This document shows, one piece after another, positions 16,547 to 28,367 of a DNA stretch of 64,000 nucleotides. Source of the DNA: an uncultured Selenomonadaceae bacterium (GTDB lineage Bacteria > Bacillota > Negativicutes > Selenomonadales > Selenomonadaceae). Position 1 is the first letter of the stretch. The number at the start of each line of letters is the position of its first letter. The notes beneath the pieces are model-generated. The model ran no database searches, had not been told where the DNA came from, and saw nothing but the letters and a program-made list of their open reading frames with translations. The DNA is taken from assembly GCA_902778455.1 (NCBI GenBank), contig CACYXR010000006.1:48384-112383 (forward strand). The letters are read 5' to 3'. Both the position numbers and the translations under genes were made by a program.

Positions 16547-18892
16547 TCACGCGCCGCTCTTTTCATACGTCCGATACATCTCAATCGGCTCGGGATTGTC
16601 TTTCAGGCTCCAGATGCCGCATGGGCAGACGCCCGCGCAGATTCCGCAGCCGATGCACTTCGTCGGGTCGGAGACGTATTCCCAGCCTCCGTTTTCATCG
16701 TCAACCCGCGTAATCGCCTTTTCCGGGCAGGAATTGACGCACATACGGCAGTCGCGGCAGGTGCCGCAGGAAACGCAGCGCGTGTGCTCCTCGCCCGCGT
16801 CCGGCAGGTCGCAATGATGGCATTTCTCGAAGTACGCCTTCGAGAGCCGTTCGGCGGGAATCCTTTCCTTCGTGAATACGGGCGTGATCTTTTCGCCGCG
16901 CAGATACTGGTCGATGGCGACGGCGGTAAGCCGCGCGTCTCCGATGGCGTCGGTCAGCCGCCCGGGCTTCACCACGTCGCCCGCCGCAAAGACGCCGGGC
17001 AGGATCATCTTTTCCAGCGAAGGCACGAGCCAGTCGCCGCGGAATTTCTGAATCGAGGGATCGTCGGGCAGATAGTCGAGAATCGGCGCCTCGCCGATGG
17101 AAACGATGACCTGATCCGCCGCGATGAAACGCCCGTCGTCGGAATAAACGCCCTCCGTCGCGATCTTTTTCGTCACGAAGGGCCAGACGATCTTGCCGCC
17201 CAGGGCTTCGAGGCGGTCGATCTCTTTCCGGAACGCGGCCGGTTTCACCACGTCCACGACGACGACCTTTTCCGCGCCCTGCTCATAGGCGCTTGTCGCC
17301 ACATCCATGCCGGAATTGCCGCCGCCGATAACAAGGACGGTCTTGCCGGTGGGCGGCTTCTCGCCGCGATTGATCGCTTTCAGATAGTCGAGTCCCATCG
17401 TCAGAAGCTCCGTCCCTTCCCACGGGAAGAAGCGCGGCTTATGGCCGCCCGTCGCCACCAGCACGGCATCGTTTTCTTTGCGGAGCTTGTCGAATTTTTC
17501 GCGGTCCACGCGGCAGGAGGTCACGAATTTCACGCCGACGCCCTCGATGCGCTTCAATTCCAGTTCGAGCAGCTGGCGGGGCATCCGAGCGCGTGGAATG
17601 ACCTGCGCGAGCTTGCCGCCGATCTCCGCCGCGTCGTCATAAACCGTGACCTTATGACCTTTCCGCGCAAGCTGCCACGCGGCGGAAAGCCCCGCAACGC
17701 CGCCGCCGATAATGGCGACGGATTTCCCCGTGCGCTCCATCGGGGGATCGACATTCGTATAAGCGGACTTGAAGCCCAGCGCGCCGATCTGGATCGCCTC
17801 GTCGATGGTGCTGCGCGTACAGCCCTCCATGCAGGGATTCGGACAAAGCGTTCCGCAGACGGAGCCGGGGAACGGCGTGTATTCGAGCACGAGGCGCAGC
17901 GCCTCCTCCACCTTGCCGTCGCGCAAAAGGGCGATGCGGCGCTGGGTGGGGATTCCCGTCGGGCAGGAAAATTCGCAGGGCGCCGCGTATTTCGCGTTGT
18001 CCCAGGACGGCACGCGCAGACGGTAAAGGCCGCGGTTCACCGTGTTCAGCACTGTGAAGTCGTCCACCGCCACGTCGCTGAACAAGCCGCCCCGAATCCA
18101 GTCCTGCGTCCGAAAAGCCGCGAGGTCCGGCAGCGGCTTCGGCTGCTTTTCCTCGAAGGTCAACGGACGCAGTTTTTTCCATACGCTCCAGTCCGAAAGC
18201 TCCGCCAGGAGTTCCGGCTTTTCCACGGCGGCGAGGAAACTCTTCATGCCGTTTTCCAGGAAAGTAATGTCTTCTTTGTCCAGCGCGAGGCAGCGGATAT
18301 CGTCCGGGTAATCGTCGGAGATCGGGCCGCGCACATAGACGACGCCGCCCACCATGCCGACGCAGGGACGTTCACCGAGCACCGAGGCAAAATCCTCGCT
18401 GTCCCAACCGCAGACCACCGCGCGTCCGCCGCCCATGAATTCAAAGGAAAAGCTGCCGACGTTTTTGAGCACCCAAAGCTCCGGCTCCTCGTACAGCGGA
18501 TCGTGCTTCATCAAAGAGCCGGTGCGCGTGCCGCCGCGCCCGCCGATATAAATCCGTCCGCCCGCCGAACAGTGCCCCGCCGTGTCGCCCGCGTCGCCGC
18601 GTACGGTAATCAGGCCGCCCACGTTCAGCCAGCCCACATCGGCGGAGGCCGGACCGTCCACGATGATTTCCGTGTTGTCCAGGCACATGGAGCCGACGCG
18701 CTGGCCCGGATTCGTCACATGGAAGACGAGCTTTTTCCCTTCGGGATGCCAGAGCGGTCCGCCGATGTCATGCTGGCCCGACGCGACGATCTCGAACTCC
18801 GTCTCGCCCTCCTGCACCGCCTTTTCCACCGCCAGCAGAAGATCCTGCGTGGACATACGCTCATGGCCGTTCAGGGTATCTATCTTGAACAT
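16547..18892 (-). CDS. gltD: Glutamate synthase: GXGXG domain fused to NAD(P)H oxidoreductase and ferredoxin
   Basis: 781 residues. Residues about 1-250 form the GXGXG beta-helix domain that in large GltB is C-terminal. Next a cysteine-rich iron-sulfur domain (CEFSCPTGIPTQ, CGTLCPNPCMEGC), an FAD site GGGVAGLSAAW (about 397-407), an NAD(P) site GGGNSGMDVA, and a C-terminal two-cluster ferredoxin (CRDCRMCVNSCP and CIGCGICAGVCPCG). It would feed electrons from a pyridine nucleotide or ferredoxin to the FMN domain encoded just upstream. Fifteen bases after that gene; same operon. Confidence 0.93.
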   Translation of the reverse strand: MFKIDTLNGHERMSTQDLLLAVEKAVQEGETEFEIVASGQHDIGGPLWHPEGKKLVFHVTNPGQRVGSMCLDNTEIIVDGPASADVGWLNVGGLITVRGDAGDTAGHCSAGGRIYIGGRGGTRTGSLMKHDPLYEEPELWVLKNVGSFSFEFMGGGRAVVCGWDSEDFASVLGERPCVGMVGGVVYVRGPISDDYPDDIRCLALDKEDITFLENGMKSFLAAVEKPELLAELSDWSVWKKLRPLTFEEKQPKPLPDLAAFRTQDWIRGGLFSDVAVDDFTVLNTVNRGLYRLRVPSWDNAKYAAPCEFSCPTGIPTQRRIALLRDGKVEEALRLVLEYTPFPGSVCGTLCPNPCMEGCTRSTIDEAIQIGALGFKSAYTNVDPPMERTGKSVAIIGGGVAGLSAAWQLARKGHKVTVYDDAAEIGGKLAQVIPRARMPRQLLELELKRIEGVGVKFVTSCRVDREKFDKLRKENDAVLVATGGHKPRFFPWEGTELLTMGLDYLKAINRGEKPPTGKTVLVIGGGNSGMDVATSAYEQGAEKVVVVDVVKPAAFRKEIDRLEALGGKIVWPFVTKKIATEGVYSDDGRFIAADQVIVSIGEAPILDYLPDDPSIQKFRGDWLVPSLEKMILPGVFAAGDVVKPGRLTDAIGDARLTAVAIDQYLRGEKITPVFTKERIPAERLSKAYFEKCHHCDLPDAGEEHTRCVSCGTCRDCRMCVNSCPEKAITRVDDENGGWEYVSDPTKCIGCGICAGVCPCGIWSLKDNPEPIEMYRTYEKSGA

Positions 18893-18907
18893 AATGCTAT
18901 TCCTCCC

Positions 18908-20539
18908 TTAGCAGACGTACTGTATCCCCAGCTTGTCCGCGATTGCCTTGTCCGTCGAGACCAGCGCGTCGCTTCGGCCCACGGGCAGCGACGAGTTGCC
19001 GATGGGCGCCATGAGTTTTTTCATCTCCGAGTCGAAGGCCAGCACATAGTCGACGATTTTCTGCGCGCCCCGATCCACGTCGAGCCGCTTGACGAGGCGC
19101 GGGTTCTGCGTGCAGATTCCCGTCGGGCATTTGCCCGTATTGCAGGAATTGCATCGACCGTGTTCGTTGCCGACGCAGCCGAGAAGCTGGATCAGAATCT
19201 TGCCGCAGAAGACGCCATTCGCGCCGAGACAGATCATCTTGAAGGCGTCGGCGGCCGCGTTGCCGGTCAGGCCGATGCCGCCGCCGCCGTACAGCGGGAT
19301 CTGCCCCTGAAGCCCCTGCTTCACAGCCGCGAGATAGCAGTCGCGAATCTTCGACACGATCGGATGGCCCGTATGGTCGAGGGACACCTCGTTGGCAGCG
19401 CCCGTACCGCCCTGGATGCCGTCGAGGAAAAGACCGCCGCAGATTTTGTACGGATCGCGGAGCAGATTGTTGTAAACGGAAACGGAAGTCGAGGACGCCG
19501 CGCACTTGATGGCCACCGGCACACGGAAACCGAAAGCCGCGTTCAGCGAAAGATGCATCTTCTGCACGGATTCCTCGATGGAATAAAGTCCCTGATGATT
19601 CGGCGGCGACGAGAGAGTCGCCTTCGGCACGCCGCGGATAGCCTGCACGTGGGGCGCGACTTTTTCCGCCTGCAAAAGCCCGCCGTCGCCCGGCTTCGCG
19701 CCCTGGCCAATCTTGATCAGCACGGCGGCGGGATCGACCTTCATGCGCGGCAGCGCCTTTACGATGCGGTTCCATCCGAAATGGCCGGAAGCGATCTGGA
19801 TGATAAAATATTTGAGATAGTCGGACTCCAGCAGCTTCACGGGCATGCCGCCCTCGCCGGAGCTCATGCGGATCGGGATATTGCAGCGCTCGTTGAGGTA
19901 CGCCGTCGCCATCGCCACGGCCTCCCAGGCGCGGGTCGAAAGCGCGCCGATGGACATATCGGAGAAAATCAGCGGATAAATCCAGCGCACCGGAGGCGCC
20001 TTGTGCGTCATCGTGATATGCCCGTCCGTCATCGAGAACGGCAGCTCCCGCGCCGAAAGCACCCGCCCCAGCGGCGCGCGCATATCGAAGGTGTGCCGCT
20101 GCGCGTCCAGCGACGGGTCGGTCATCTGCGAAATGCGCCCGACGATGATCTTGTCCAGCGTTCGCTGCGCGTTCAGGTTCGTGCGCCCGCCGCGCTTGAT
20201 CGGCCCGCTGTCGCGGGAAAGGAGCGTGCGGCGATTGTCCGGGTTCCGCACGGGGCGTATGGCGTGGTTCGGGCAGACGCGCTCGCACATCCCGCATCCC
20301 CGGCAGGCGTTCGTGAAGCTCGCCACCTGCTCGATGATCGTCCTCGCAATCTGGCGGTGCGCCGGCTTCGGCTGGTTGCCCTCGGACACCGTCACAGACT
20401 GGCGCCGCACCGCAGGCTTGATCGCGCCGAAGGTGCAGCTTGCGAGACAGCTGCCGCAAAGCGTGCAGCGCTCCGCATGGTATTCGATAGTCCACGGCAG
20501 ATCGTCCACCGCGATATCCTGCACTTTTACTGCTTCCAT
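18908..20539 (-). CDS. gltB: Glutamate synthase FMN domain with N-terminal ferredoxin (archaeal type)
   Basis: 543 residues. N-terminal ferredoxin modules (CTLCGSCLASCTFG at about 25-38, CRGCGMCERVCP at about 79-90), then the FMN-binding synthase barrel with SSGEGG, IKIGQGAKPGDGG, the loop YGGGGIGLTG and the 3Fe-4S ligands in CNSCNTGKCPTGIC. It joins ammonia from the amidotransferase to 2-oxoglutarate. Its start overlaps the amidotransferase stop by 13 bases, indicating coupled translation. Confidence 0.94.
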   Translation of the reverse strand: MEAVKVQDIAVDDLPWTIEYHAERCTLCGSCLASCTFGAIKPAVRRQSVTVSEGNQPKPAHRQIARTIIEQVASFTNACRGCGMCERVCPNHAIRPVRNPDNRRTLLSRDSGPIKRGGRTNLNAQRTLDKIIVGRISQMTDPSLDAQRHTFDMRAPLGRVLSARELPFSMTDGHITMTHKAPPVRWIYPLIFSDMSIGALSTRAWEAVAMATAYLNERCNIPIRMSSGEGGMPVKLLESDYLKYFIIQIASGHFGWNRIVKALPRMKVDPAAVLIKIGQGAKPGDGGLLQAEKVAPHVQAIRGVPKATLSSPPNHQGLYSIEESVQKMHLSLNAAFGFRVPVAIKCAASSTSVSVYNNLLRDPYKICGGLFLDGIQGGTGAANEVSLDHTGHPIVSKIRDCYLAAVKQGLQGQIPLYGGGGIGLTGNAAADAFKMICLGANGVFCGKILIQLLGCVGNEHGRCNSCNTGKCPTGICTQNPRLVKRLDVDRGAQKIVDYVLAFDSEMKKLMAPIGNSSLPVGRSDALVSTDKAIADKLGIQYVC

Positions 20540-21627
20540 CTCTTCACCTCCAGGTCGTTGTCAATCACAACGATCTCCCGTTCATCCGGGTAAATGTCTT
20601 TCGACGTATCGCGGTCCGGCAGGATCTCGTTGATGCCGCAGACCTCGGACGCTATCGCGACGGTATTCTCGTCGCCGCCCACCACGACAGGCCGCAGTTT
20701 CTTTGAATCGCAGCAGGTCATCATGCGTCCGTCGGGCAGCCCCGCGATGATCGTATTCGGCCCGTTGATTTCCAGATGCGCCAGCGATTGACGGATCGAC
20801 AGCAGCACGTCCCTGTCCTCGCGATGCTCGATCTCCGAGAAGGGCAGCGGCGTGATCACATGCTTGTAATACGGGATCGGCCATTTCAGCTCATGCAGCA
20901 CATAATGGAGCGTATAAAGGAACGTCTGCGAGTCCGACTCGAAACCGATATAGCCGCGGAAGAGCGAGCTCTGGAACTCCTTGTTCTTCGTGTAGAACGT
21001 GTTCTCGCCGTTGGCGCAGAGCGTATAGCCCTGAAGGAAGAACGGGTGCGCCGCGTAGCGGATGATCTCGTAATTCGTATTCTGGCGGCTCTGCACGATA
21101 ATATTCTTCGCGACGAGACAGCCGTTGTCGTCCCAAAGGTGGAAATAGGTGGCGATGTCCATCGGGTCGCCGACCTCTTTCAGCGTCAGCACATCCGGCC
21201 AAAACGAATAGATGTAGCCCTGCCCCGTTTCCGTCAGCATCTCGCGCAGGGCAAGCCGCGTGTCGAGCAGCAGCGCCTCCCGCTCATCCGGGTCCTTCAC
21301 ATGCTCCGGATAGTCATAGGTGCGGAAAATATAATAGGGCATCGTCTGGATGTTCAGCCCTTTCCGCTTGTCCGGCACGGGCAGCCACTCCGACATCTTC
21401 ACGAAGCGGTGCGCGTCCATATACTCCTCTACGAGATGGCCGCCCTGCTGCGTGCAGGCCATGGAAAGCAGCGGCTTGTCCTTGTAAAGCCCGAACACCC
21501 CGTAAAGGTCCTGCATCACCATCGCGAATCCCGAATTGTCGTGCCCCTCCTGCTGCGGCAGCATAAGGCGCAGCGCCGTCGAGGGCTGCACGGGATTCTT
21601 GCTCTTGATAGCCCCGATTCTGCACAT
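20527..21627 (-). CDS. Glutamate synthase amidotransferase subunit (GlxB-like)
   Basis: 366 residues from ATG at 21627 (TTAGGGGG upstream). Cysteine follows the initiator Met (MCRIGAI), the N-terminal nucleophile of class II glutamine amidotransferases. Releases ammonia from glutamine for the synthase domain encoded next. An in-frame upstream ATG lacks a ribosome site and would bury the nucleophile, which fixes the start. First gene of the three-gene operon; leader carries an ANTAR-type attenuator. Confidence 0.92.
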   Translation of the reverse strand: MCRIGAIKSKNPVQPSTALRLMLPQQEGHDNSGFAMVMQDLYGVFGLYKDKPLLSMACTQQGGHLVEEYMDAHRFVKMSEWLPVPDKRKGLNIQTMPYYIFRTYDYPEHVKDPDEREALLLDTRLALREMLTETGQGYIYSFWPDVLTLKEVGDPMDIATYFHLWDDNGCLVAKNIIVQSRQNTNYEIIRYAAHPFFLQGYTLCANGENTFYTKNKEFQSSLFRGYIGFESDSQTFLYTLHYVLHELKWPIPYYKHVITPLPFSEIEHREDRDVLLSIRQSLAHLEINGPNTIIAGLPDGRMMTCCDSKKLRPVVVGGDENTVAIASEVCGINEILPDRDTSKDIYPDEREIVVIDNDLEVKRWKQ

Positions 21628-21659
21628 AAAAATTCCCCCTAATGAACCACTGAAAAATG

Positions 21660-21719
21660 ACAAAAAGCCTCGCAGCGCCGGAACGATAATTCGAACCGGC
21701 GCCACAAGGCTTCATTGCC
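21660..21719 (-). promoter_or_regulatory. ANTAR-type leader of the glutamate synthase operon
   Basis: Minus strand GGC-AAUGAA-GCC (21708-21719) overlaps a 16-pair terminator stem (AGCCTTGTGGCGCCGG with its partner) followed by TTTTTG at 21661-21666. The hexaloop has A1 and G4. Formation of the small hairpin would break the first pairs of the terminator. Confidence 0.78.
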
Positions 21720-21744
21720 GTTTTCCACTATTTTTTCAACACGG

Positions 21745-21773
21745 AGTATAGCACGCCGCTTTCCCGTTGTCTA
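21745..21773 (-). promoter_or_regulatory. Promoter of the glutamate synthase operon
   Basis: Minus strand TAGACA (21768-21773), 17-bp spacer, TATACT (21745-21750), with TGC just before the -10 as in the sdaAB promoter. Confidence 0.78.
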
Positions 21774-21813
21774 CGCAAGAGCCGCATGTATATCTGTATA
21801 CATGCGCCCAAAA

Positions 21814-22533
21814 TCATTGTTTAGCGAGATACTTCATATAATCGCGCTTGCAGGAGACAATATGAATGCGCCCGATGGGTACCTCTGTGCCGTCTTTCAT
21901 CAGGAAGGAGTTTTTCCCCATCGTCTTGATGAAAGCGACGTTCACAATGTAGCTTTTGTGCGTACGAAGGAACCTGGATGCGTCCAGGTGTTCCGTCAGC
22001 TTTTCCAGGCTCATATAGGTATTCGTCTGCATGCCGCCATGATGAATCGTGCAGATTTTGTTCACAATCTCGATATACTCGATTTCGTCGATGGGAAGCG
22101 TTACCGTTTCATACTCAGTCTTCACATCGATGCACGCCTCTTCCTCCTGCTCCGAAACCGGCAAATCCTTTTCCTTCCGCCGCTCAAATACCTGCTCCAG
22201 CTCGTTGAAAGTGACGGGCTTGATCAGATAATGCAGCGCCCTCACCTCGAACCCCGATATGGCAAACTCGGCGCTCATACTGACAAAGACGATGTCCACG
22301 TCATTATCCATGAGACGTACCTTGCGCGCTACGTCGATACCGAGCCCGCTGCCGATGTAGTTGTCAAAAAAAATCAGGTCAAACTTGCCGGGCTCGAAGG
22401 CTCGCAAAAATTTTTCGCTGACGGAAAAAGTTTCGATCGCCATAAGCAAACCGTTTTTTTCGGCATACGTTTCCAAAAGCTGACGAAGATTCTCCATGTC
22501 CCGCTTGTCATCCTCCAGGATAGCGATGTTCAT
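21814..22533 (-). CDS. LytTR-family response regulator
   Basis: 239 residues. N-terminal receiver with acidic pocket ILEDD and phospho-acceptor Asp57 in IFFDNY; lysine of the receiver in LIKPVTF. C-terminal LytTR DNA-binding domain at about 140-238 (IEYIEIVNK, FLRTHKSYIVNVAFI). Divergent from a GHKL kinase at 22616, with only 82 bases between, so the pair is likely one two-component system of the AgrA/AgrC kind. LytTR regulators usually bind paired direct repeats; none is obvious in the short gap. Confidence 0.92.
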   Translation of the reverse strand: MNIAILEDDKRDMENLRQLLETYAEKNGLLMAIETFSVSEKFLRAFEPGKFDLIFFDNYIGSGLGIDVARKVRLMDNDVDIVFVSMSAEFAISGFEVRALHYLIKPVTFNELEQVFERRKEKDLPVSEQEEEACIDVKTEYETVTLPIDEIEYIEIVNKICTIHHGGMQTNTYMSLEKLTEHLDASRFLRTHKSYIVNVAFIKTMGKNSFLMKDGTEVPIGRIHIVSCKRDYMKYLAKQ

Positions 22534-22615
22534 TTTTTCTCGTCCTTTCTTTTTTGCCTGTTACATAGTATAATTGATAAGAATGCTATAAATCTATGAA
22601 ATGAAGGGAACCCGT

Positions 22616-23944
22616 ATGATATTTGACGTGGGCATGGCGACGGGGCTTACGCTGATCCAGACCATCGGCGCATACCTTCGCTATCTGCCCTTCGAGGAAA
22701 AGCTCCTGCCGGAGGAACGGAAACGCCTATGGAAATATATATTGCTTTGGATGCCGGTTGCTTTCACAATTTATCTCGTGCTTTTCCTGCACGAGGGACT
22801 CGACGTCACCACCTACAAAAAAATACACTATTTCGGCTGGATTCCTTTTGTCACGTTCTCACTCATCGTCATCCGAAACGAGGGAATGCGCCATACCTTC
22901 GTGGCGGGAATGCAGGCGCTTTGGTTCATGCTGCTGCAGACAGTGAGCGGCACTTTGATTTTGACGATACTGCCGCCCAGTCTCGGTACGGGCGTAAATC
23001 GTATCATGTTCCAGACCGCCCTTTACATTGTCTGTTTCGTCGTAGCATTACCGTTGGAGCAGCGAATTTTCCGGAATTTGCTGCCGCCTAAGCTTTTCAC
23101 CGGCAACCACCTCGCTGGCTGGTGCTTTGCCATCCTGCCGCTGGGCTTTTGCATTTCTCCGCTGGTCGGGCTGATTGAAAGGCCGCTGATGTACACCTGG
23201 ACCGACAGGATCTTGCGTTTTTTCCTGCTTTTTTGGGGTTTCACCATTTATCGGTATGCGCTTTTCATGGGGCAGCGCATGGAAAGAATGCAGCGCGACC
23301 AACATACGAACGAAATTTTAACCCAGCAGCTCCGCGCACTGGAAGATCACGCGTCGCTTCAGAACGCGCGGGCGGAGGACGTTCGGCGCGCCCGTCACGA
23401 TCTCCGGCATTACAACCGGCTTTTGGCGACGCTCATCGACGCGGGCAAAATTGAAGAGGTTCGCGCCCTGATTGAAGCGCAGGATCGCGAGCTCCTCGTA
23501 CCGCCGCTGACCGCGTATTGCGAAAGTCCCCTCGTGAACGCGGCATTAACCGTCTATGTGCAGCAGGCAAAGGAAGACCATATCCCGATTTCATGCAAAG
23601 TGAAACTGGACGATCCCGGGCGTCCACGAGAAGTGGACAACGATCTCGCAATCCTTTTGTCCAATATCATCGAGAACGCTGTCATTGCCAGCCGCAAGCA
23701 GCCGGAAAACAGGCGGGAAATCTATTTATCTCTTTCTTATATCGCCCCTCAGTATGTGCTTTCACTGGAAAATCGTTACGATACGCAGCTGGATATCGGG
23801 GACGACGGTCTCCCTGTAACCTCTGAACGCGGACACGGCACCGGCATGGTCTCCCTTCGGAATTTCGCTGAGAAATACAACGCCGACGTGGATTTTGAGC
23901 AAAAGGATGGCACTGTCCGTCTGATGATGTACTGGTTGGGATAA
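22616..23944 (+). CDS. AgrC-like GHKL sensor histidine kinase
   Basis: 442 residues from ATG at 22616, which follows AAGGGA; the ATG at 22601 has no ribosome site. About six membrane helices in residues 1-215, a coiled linker, the phospho-acceptor region ARHDLRHYNRLL (His near 260), and a GHKL ATPase with NIIENAVIASR and GHGTGMVSLRN. This topology is typical of kinases sensing peptides or membrane state. No pheromone precursor gene is visible next to it. Confidence 0.9.
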   Translation: MIFDVGMATGLTLIQTIGAYLRYLPFEEKLLPEERKRLWKYILLWMPVAFTIYLVLFLHEGLDVTTYKKIHYFGWIPFVTFSLIVIRNEGMRHTFVAGMQALWFMLLQTVSGTLILTILPPSLGTGVNRIMFQTALYIVCFVVALPLEQRIFRNLLPPKLFTGNHLAGWCFAILPLGFCISPLVGLIERPLMYTWTDRILRFFLLFWGFTIYRYALFMGQRMERMQRDQHTNEILTQQLRALEDHASLQNARAEDVRRARHDLRHYNRLLATLIDAGKIEEVRALIEAQDRELLVPPLTAYCESPLVNAALTVYVQQAKEDHIPISCKVKLDDPGRPREVDNDLAILLSNIIENAVIASRKQPENRREIYLSLSYIAPQYVLSLENRYDTQLDIGDDGLPVTSERGHGTGMVSLRNFAEKYNADVDFEQKDGTVRLMMYWLG

Positions 23945-24017
23945 AAAACTCTGCCGCAAAGCATACCATAAATTGACGCAGTTTTGAAGACAACAGTGAT
24001 ATACCGCCTACATACAG

Positions 24018-24082
24018 CAATAGTCCACCAGACTCATCCACCGTCCGCTGGACTATTGCCCCCCGCAAGCGCGGGGCTTTTT
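24018..24082 (+). terminator. Double hairpin and terminator after the GHKL kinase
   Basis: A long stem built on CAATAGTCCA / TGGACTATTG (24018-24058) is followed at once by CCCCGC-AAG-CGCGGGG and a T run (24059-24082). The second is an ordinary terminator; the first shares the AGTCCA/TGGACT core with palindromes at 9754 and 47642. Confidence 0.8.
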
Positions 24083-24087
24083 TATTA

Positions 24088-24651
24088 TCAAAACGTCTGC
24101 ATCATCATGGTGACGAAATTGAAAATGCCGATCGCGCCCACGGCAAGGCCCGCGTACCAGAACCAGATCTGCTTGACAAGACCGGCCAGGGAAACCATCA
24201 AGATCGCAATCTGCAGGAAGGTCAGCGCGCCCGCGAAGCCCTTGTTCAGCGCCAGCGATTTATCACGGGTTTCCTCTGCGGCACGGGCCTCCTGCATGAT
24301 TTCCTTTTCCTCGGCCTTGTAGCGGTCCACAGTCTCCTGATATTTCTGCATCAGCTTTTCTTTTCCCTCGGGGTCAAGGGTGCTGTTTATTTTCATGTGG
24401 TCGAGCTGTACCTTGTAGGTGTTTTCTTTCAGGCTCTTCGACTGGTAGTAGGCCCAGCCGTTGGAAGCAGCGTTCTGCGCGAGGATAGCTTTGCTGCTGA
24501 AGGCGCCCGCTTTCAAAGAGGAAAAGGTCGCGCATATCGCGAGAACCAGCGCGGACAGCGCGATGAGCTGGGTCACACGCTTGGAGAATTCCTTTTCCTT
24601 CTTTTCTTCAGGCTCCGTAGTCGTTTCTTCCTTCTTGTTTTCGTCTGCCAT
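24088..24651 (-). CDS. DUF4337 membrane protein
   Basis: 187 residues. Acidic N terminus (many Glu and Lys), one membrane helix at about 28-46, a helical cytoplasmic or extracellular middle rich in Lys and Glu at about 75-125, and two C-terminal helices. Matches the DUF4337 pattern, whose role is unknown. The ATG at 24651 is 9 bases after GAGG; an ATG two codons upstream is too close. It follows the hybrid kinase by 19 bases and is likely the last gene of that operon. Confidence 0.82.
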   Translation of the reverse strand: MADENKKEETTTEPEEKKEKEFSKRVTQLIALSALVLAICATFSSLKAGAFSSKAILAQNAASNGWAYYQSKSLKENTYKVQLDHMKINSTLDPEGKEKLMQKYQETVDRYKAEEKEIMQEARAAEETRDKSLALNKGFAGALTFLQIAILMVSLAGLVKQIWFWYAGLAVGAIGIFNFVTMMMQTF

Positions 24652-24670
24652 TTTCATTCACCTCAAATAA

Positions 24671-27230
<2,560 letters not shown>

Positions 27231-27238
<8 letters not shown>

Positions 27239-28364
27239 GGACGCTCACCCCGCTTATCAGCCAGTCTATGGAATCCAGCAGTGCGTCGTCGCTGATGGTC
27301 TCTCCCTCATTGCAGCGAAGGTTGCCTTCGTTGTCTACGAGCGGGCCGATGAAAATAAGCTGATGGCCGTTCAGCGCCCGCCGGAGGTAATAGAGATGCC
27401 CACGCATGCCATCTGTGATTTCCGGAGACAGTTCGTCCAGGAATACGGCGTTGCGGTCTATACCGATCCAGTGGTTTTTCATTGCGTTCAGCTCGCCCTT
27501 CAGATAGCGGCGGAGAATGTCGTCGTAATAAATATCCCAGCGGCAGCGGACAGCGGCGATTCCGTGAGAAAGCCCTTCGGGGATCGGGGCGTTGTAAGCG
27601 ATGAAGTCCACGCCCAGACGGTCTGCCGTTTCGGCGACCGCTGCGTCGTCCTGATGGTAGGTCATGACATCAGCCCCCGTCTCGCGAATCAGGCGTTCCG
27701 TTAGGACGGCTTCCTTTGCCGCGTCTTCCCAGTTGTTCGTCCATGCGACGACCACCCGCGTCTTTGGATTCATGCGCTGCGCGCCGAGCAGGAACGCGTT
27801 GATGCCCCGCCGCACCTCGGAATTTGGAAAGGCGGCGACATAGCCGATGACGTTCGTTTTCGTCCGCATCGCGGCCAGGGCGCCTGCAAGATAGCGGGCC
27901 TGATACAGGCGGGGGAAATAGGCGGTCATATTCGCAGCGTATGCCTTTGGCGAGGTCGCCGCGAAAGCGATCTCCGGGTATTCGTCAGCCAGATCTTTGA
28001 CTTCGTCGGGATAGTCAAAGCTCGCGAGGACAATCAAACTGCAGCCATGCGCTATCAGATCCCGTACCGCCTTCGAGCAGGAGCCGGTCCCTTCCGGCAC
28101 ATGGTCGCGCACCAAAAGCTCCGCGCCGTGCGCTTCGCAGGCAGCGCGGATTCCCTCATAATGCGAGGCATTCCAGCCCGGCTCGGTGATGTCGCCGAGG
28201 ATGATGAAGCCGACCTTCAAAGGCGGATCTTCCGGCGCGGCGCTGAAACGGAACAACGCCGCCACGAAAACGAGCGCAAACAAAATAAATATGAAGCGGG
28301 TTCTTTTTGAAACAGCAGGATTCTCTGCCTCCAATAATTGTGACAACTGCGTCACCCCTTGCAT
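27231..28364 (-). CDS. BMP-family substrate-binding protein, membrane anchored
   Basis: 377 residues. A membrane anchor at about 24-42 with no lipobox, then a BMP/PnrA-like periplasmic-binding fold (GFIILGDITEPGWNASHYEG, IVLASFDYPDE, YFPRLYQARYLAGALAA, NVIGYVAAFPNSEV). Relatives bind nucleosides or act as ligand sensors. There is no ABC permease or ATPase nearby; it is placed between a clostripain-type peptidase and a hybrid kinase, so a sensing role is more likely than uptake. The ribosome site AAGGTAAG overlaps the upstream stop codon. Confidence 0.9.
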
Positions 28365-28367
28365 TTC

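Noticed and set aside
16451..20593. A 1380-codon open frame on the plus strand
   Set aside because: It is antisense to the glutamate synthase genes, Arg/His-rich, and has no domain. GC-rich third positions of the real genes keep it open.
21636..21660. A third copy of the MITE-like repeat before the glutamate synthase operon
   Set aside because: Only about a dozen bases (GAACCACTGAA) resemble its terminus and no second end is present.
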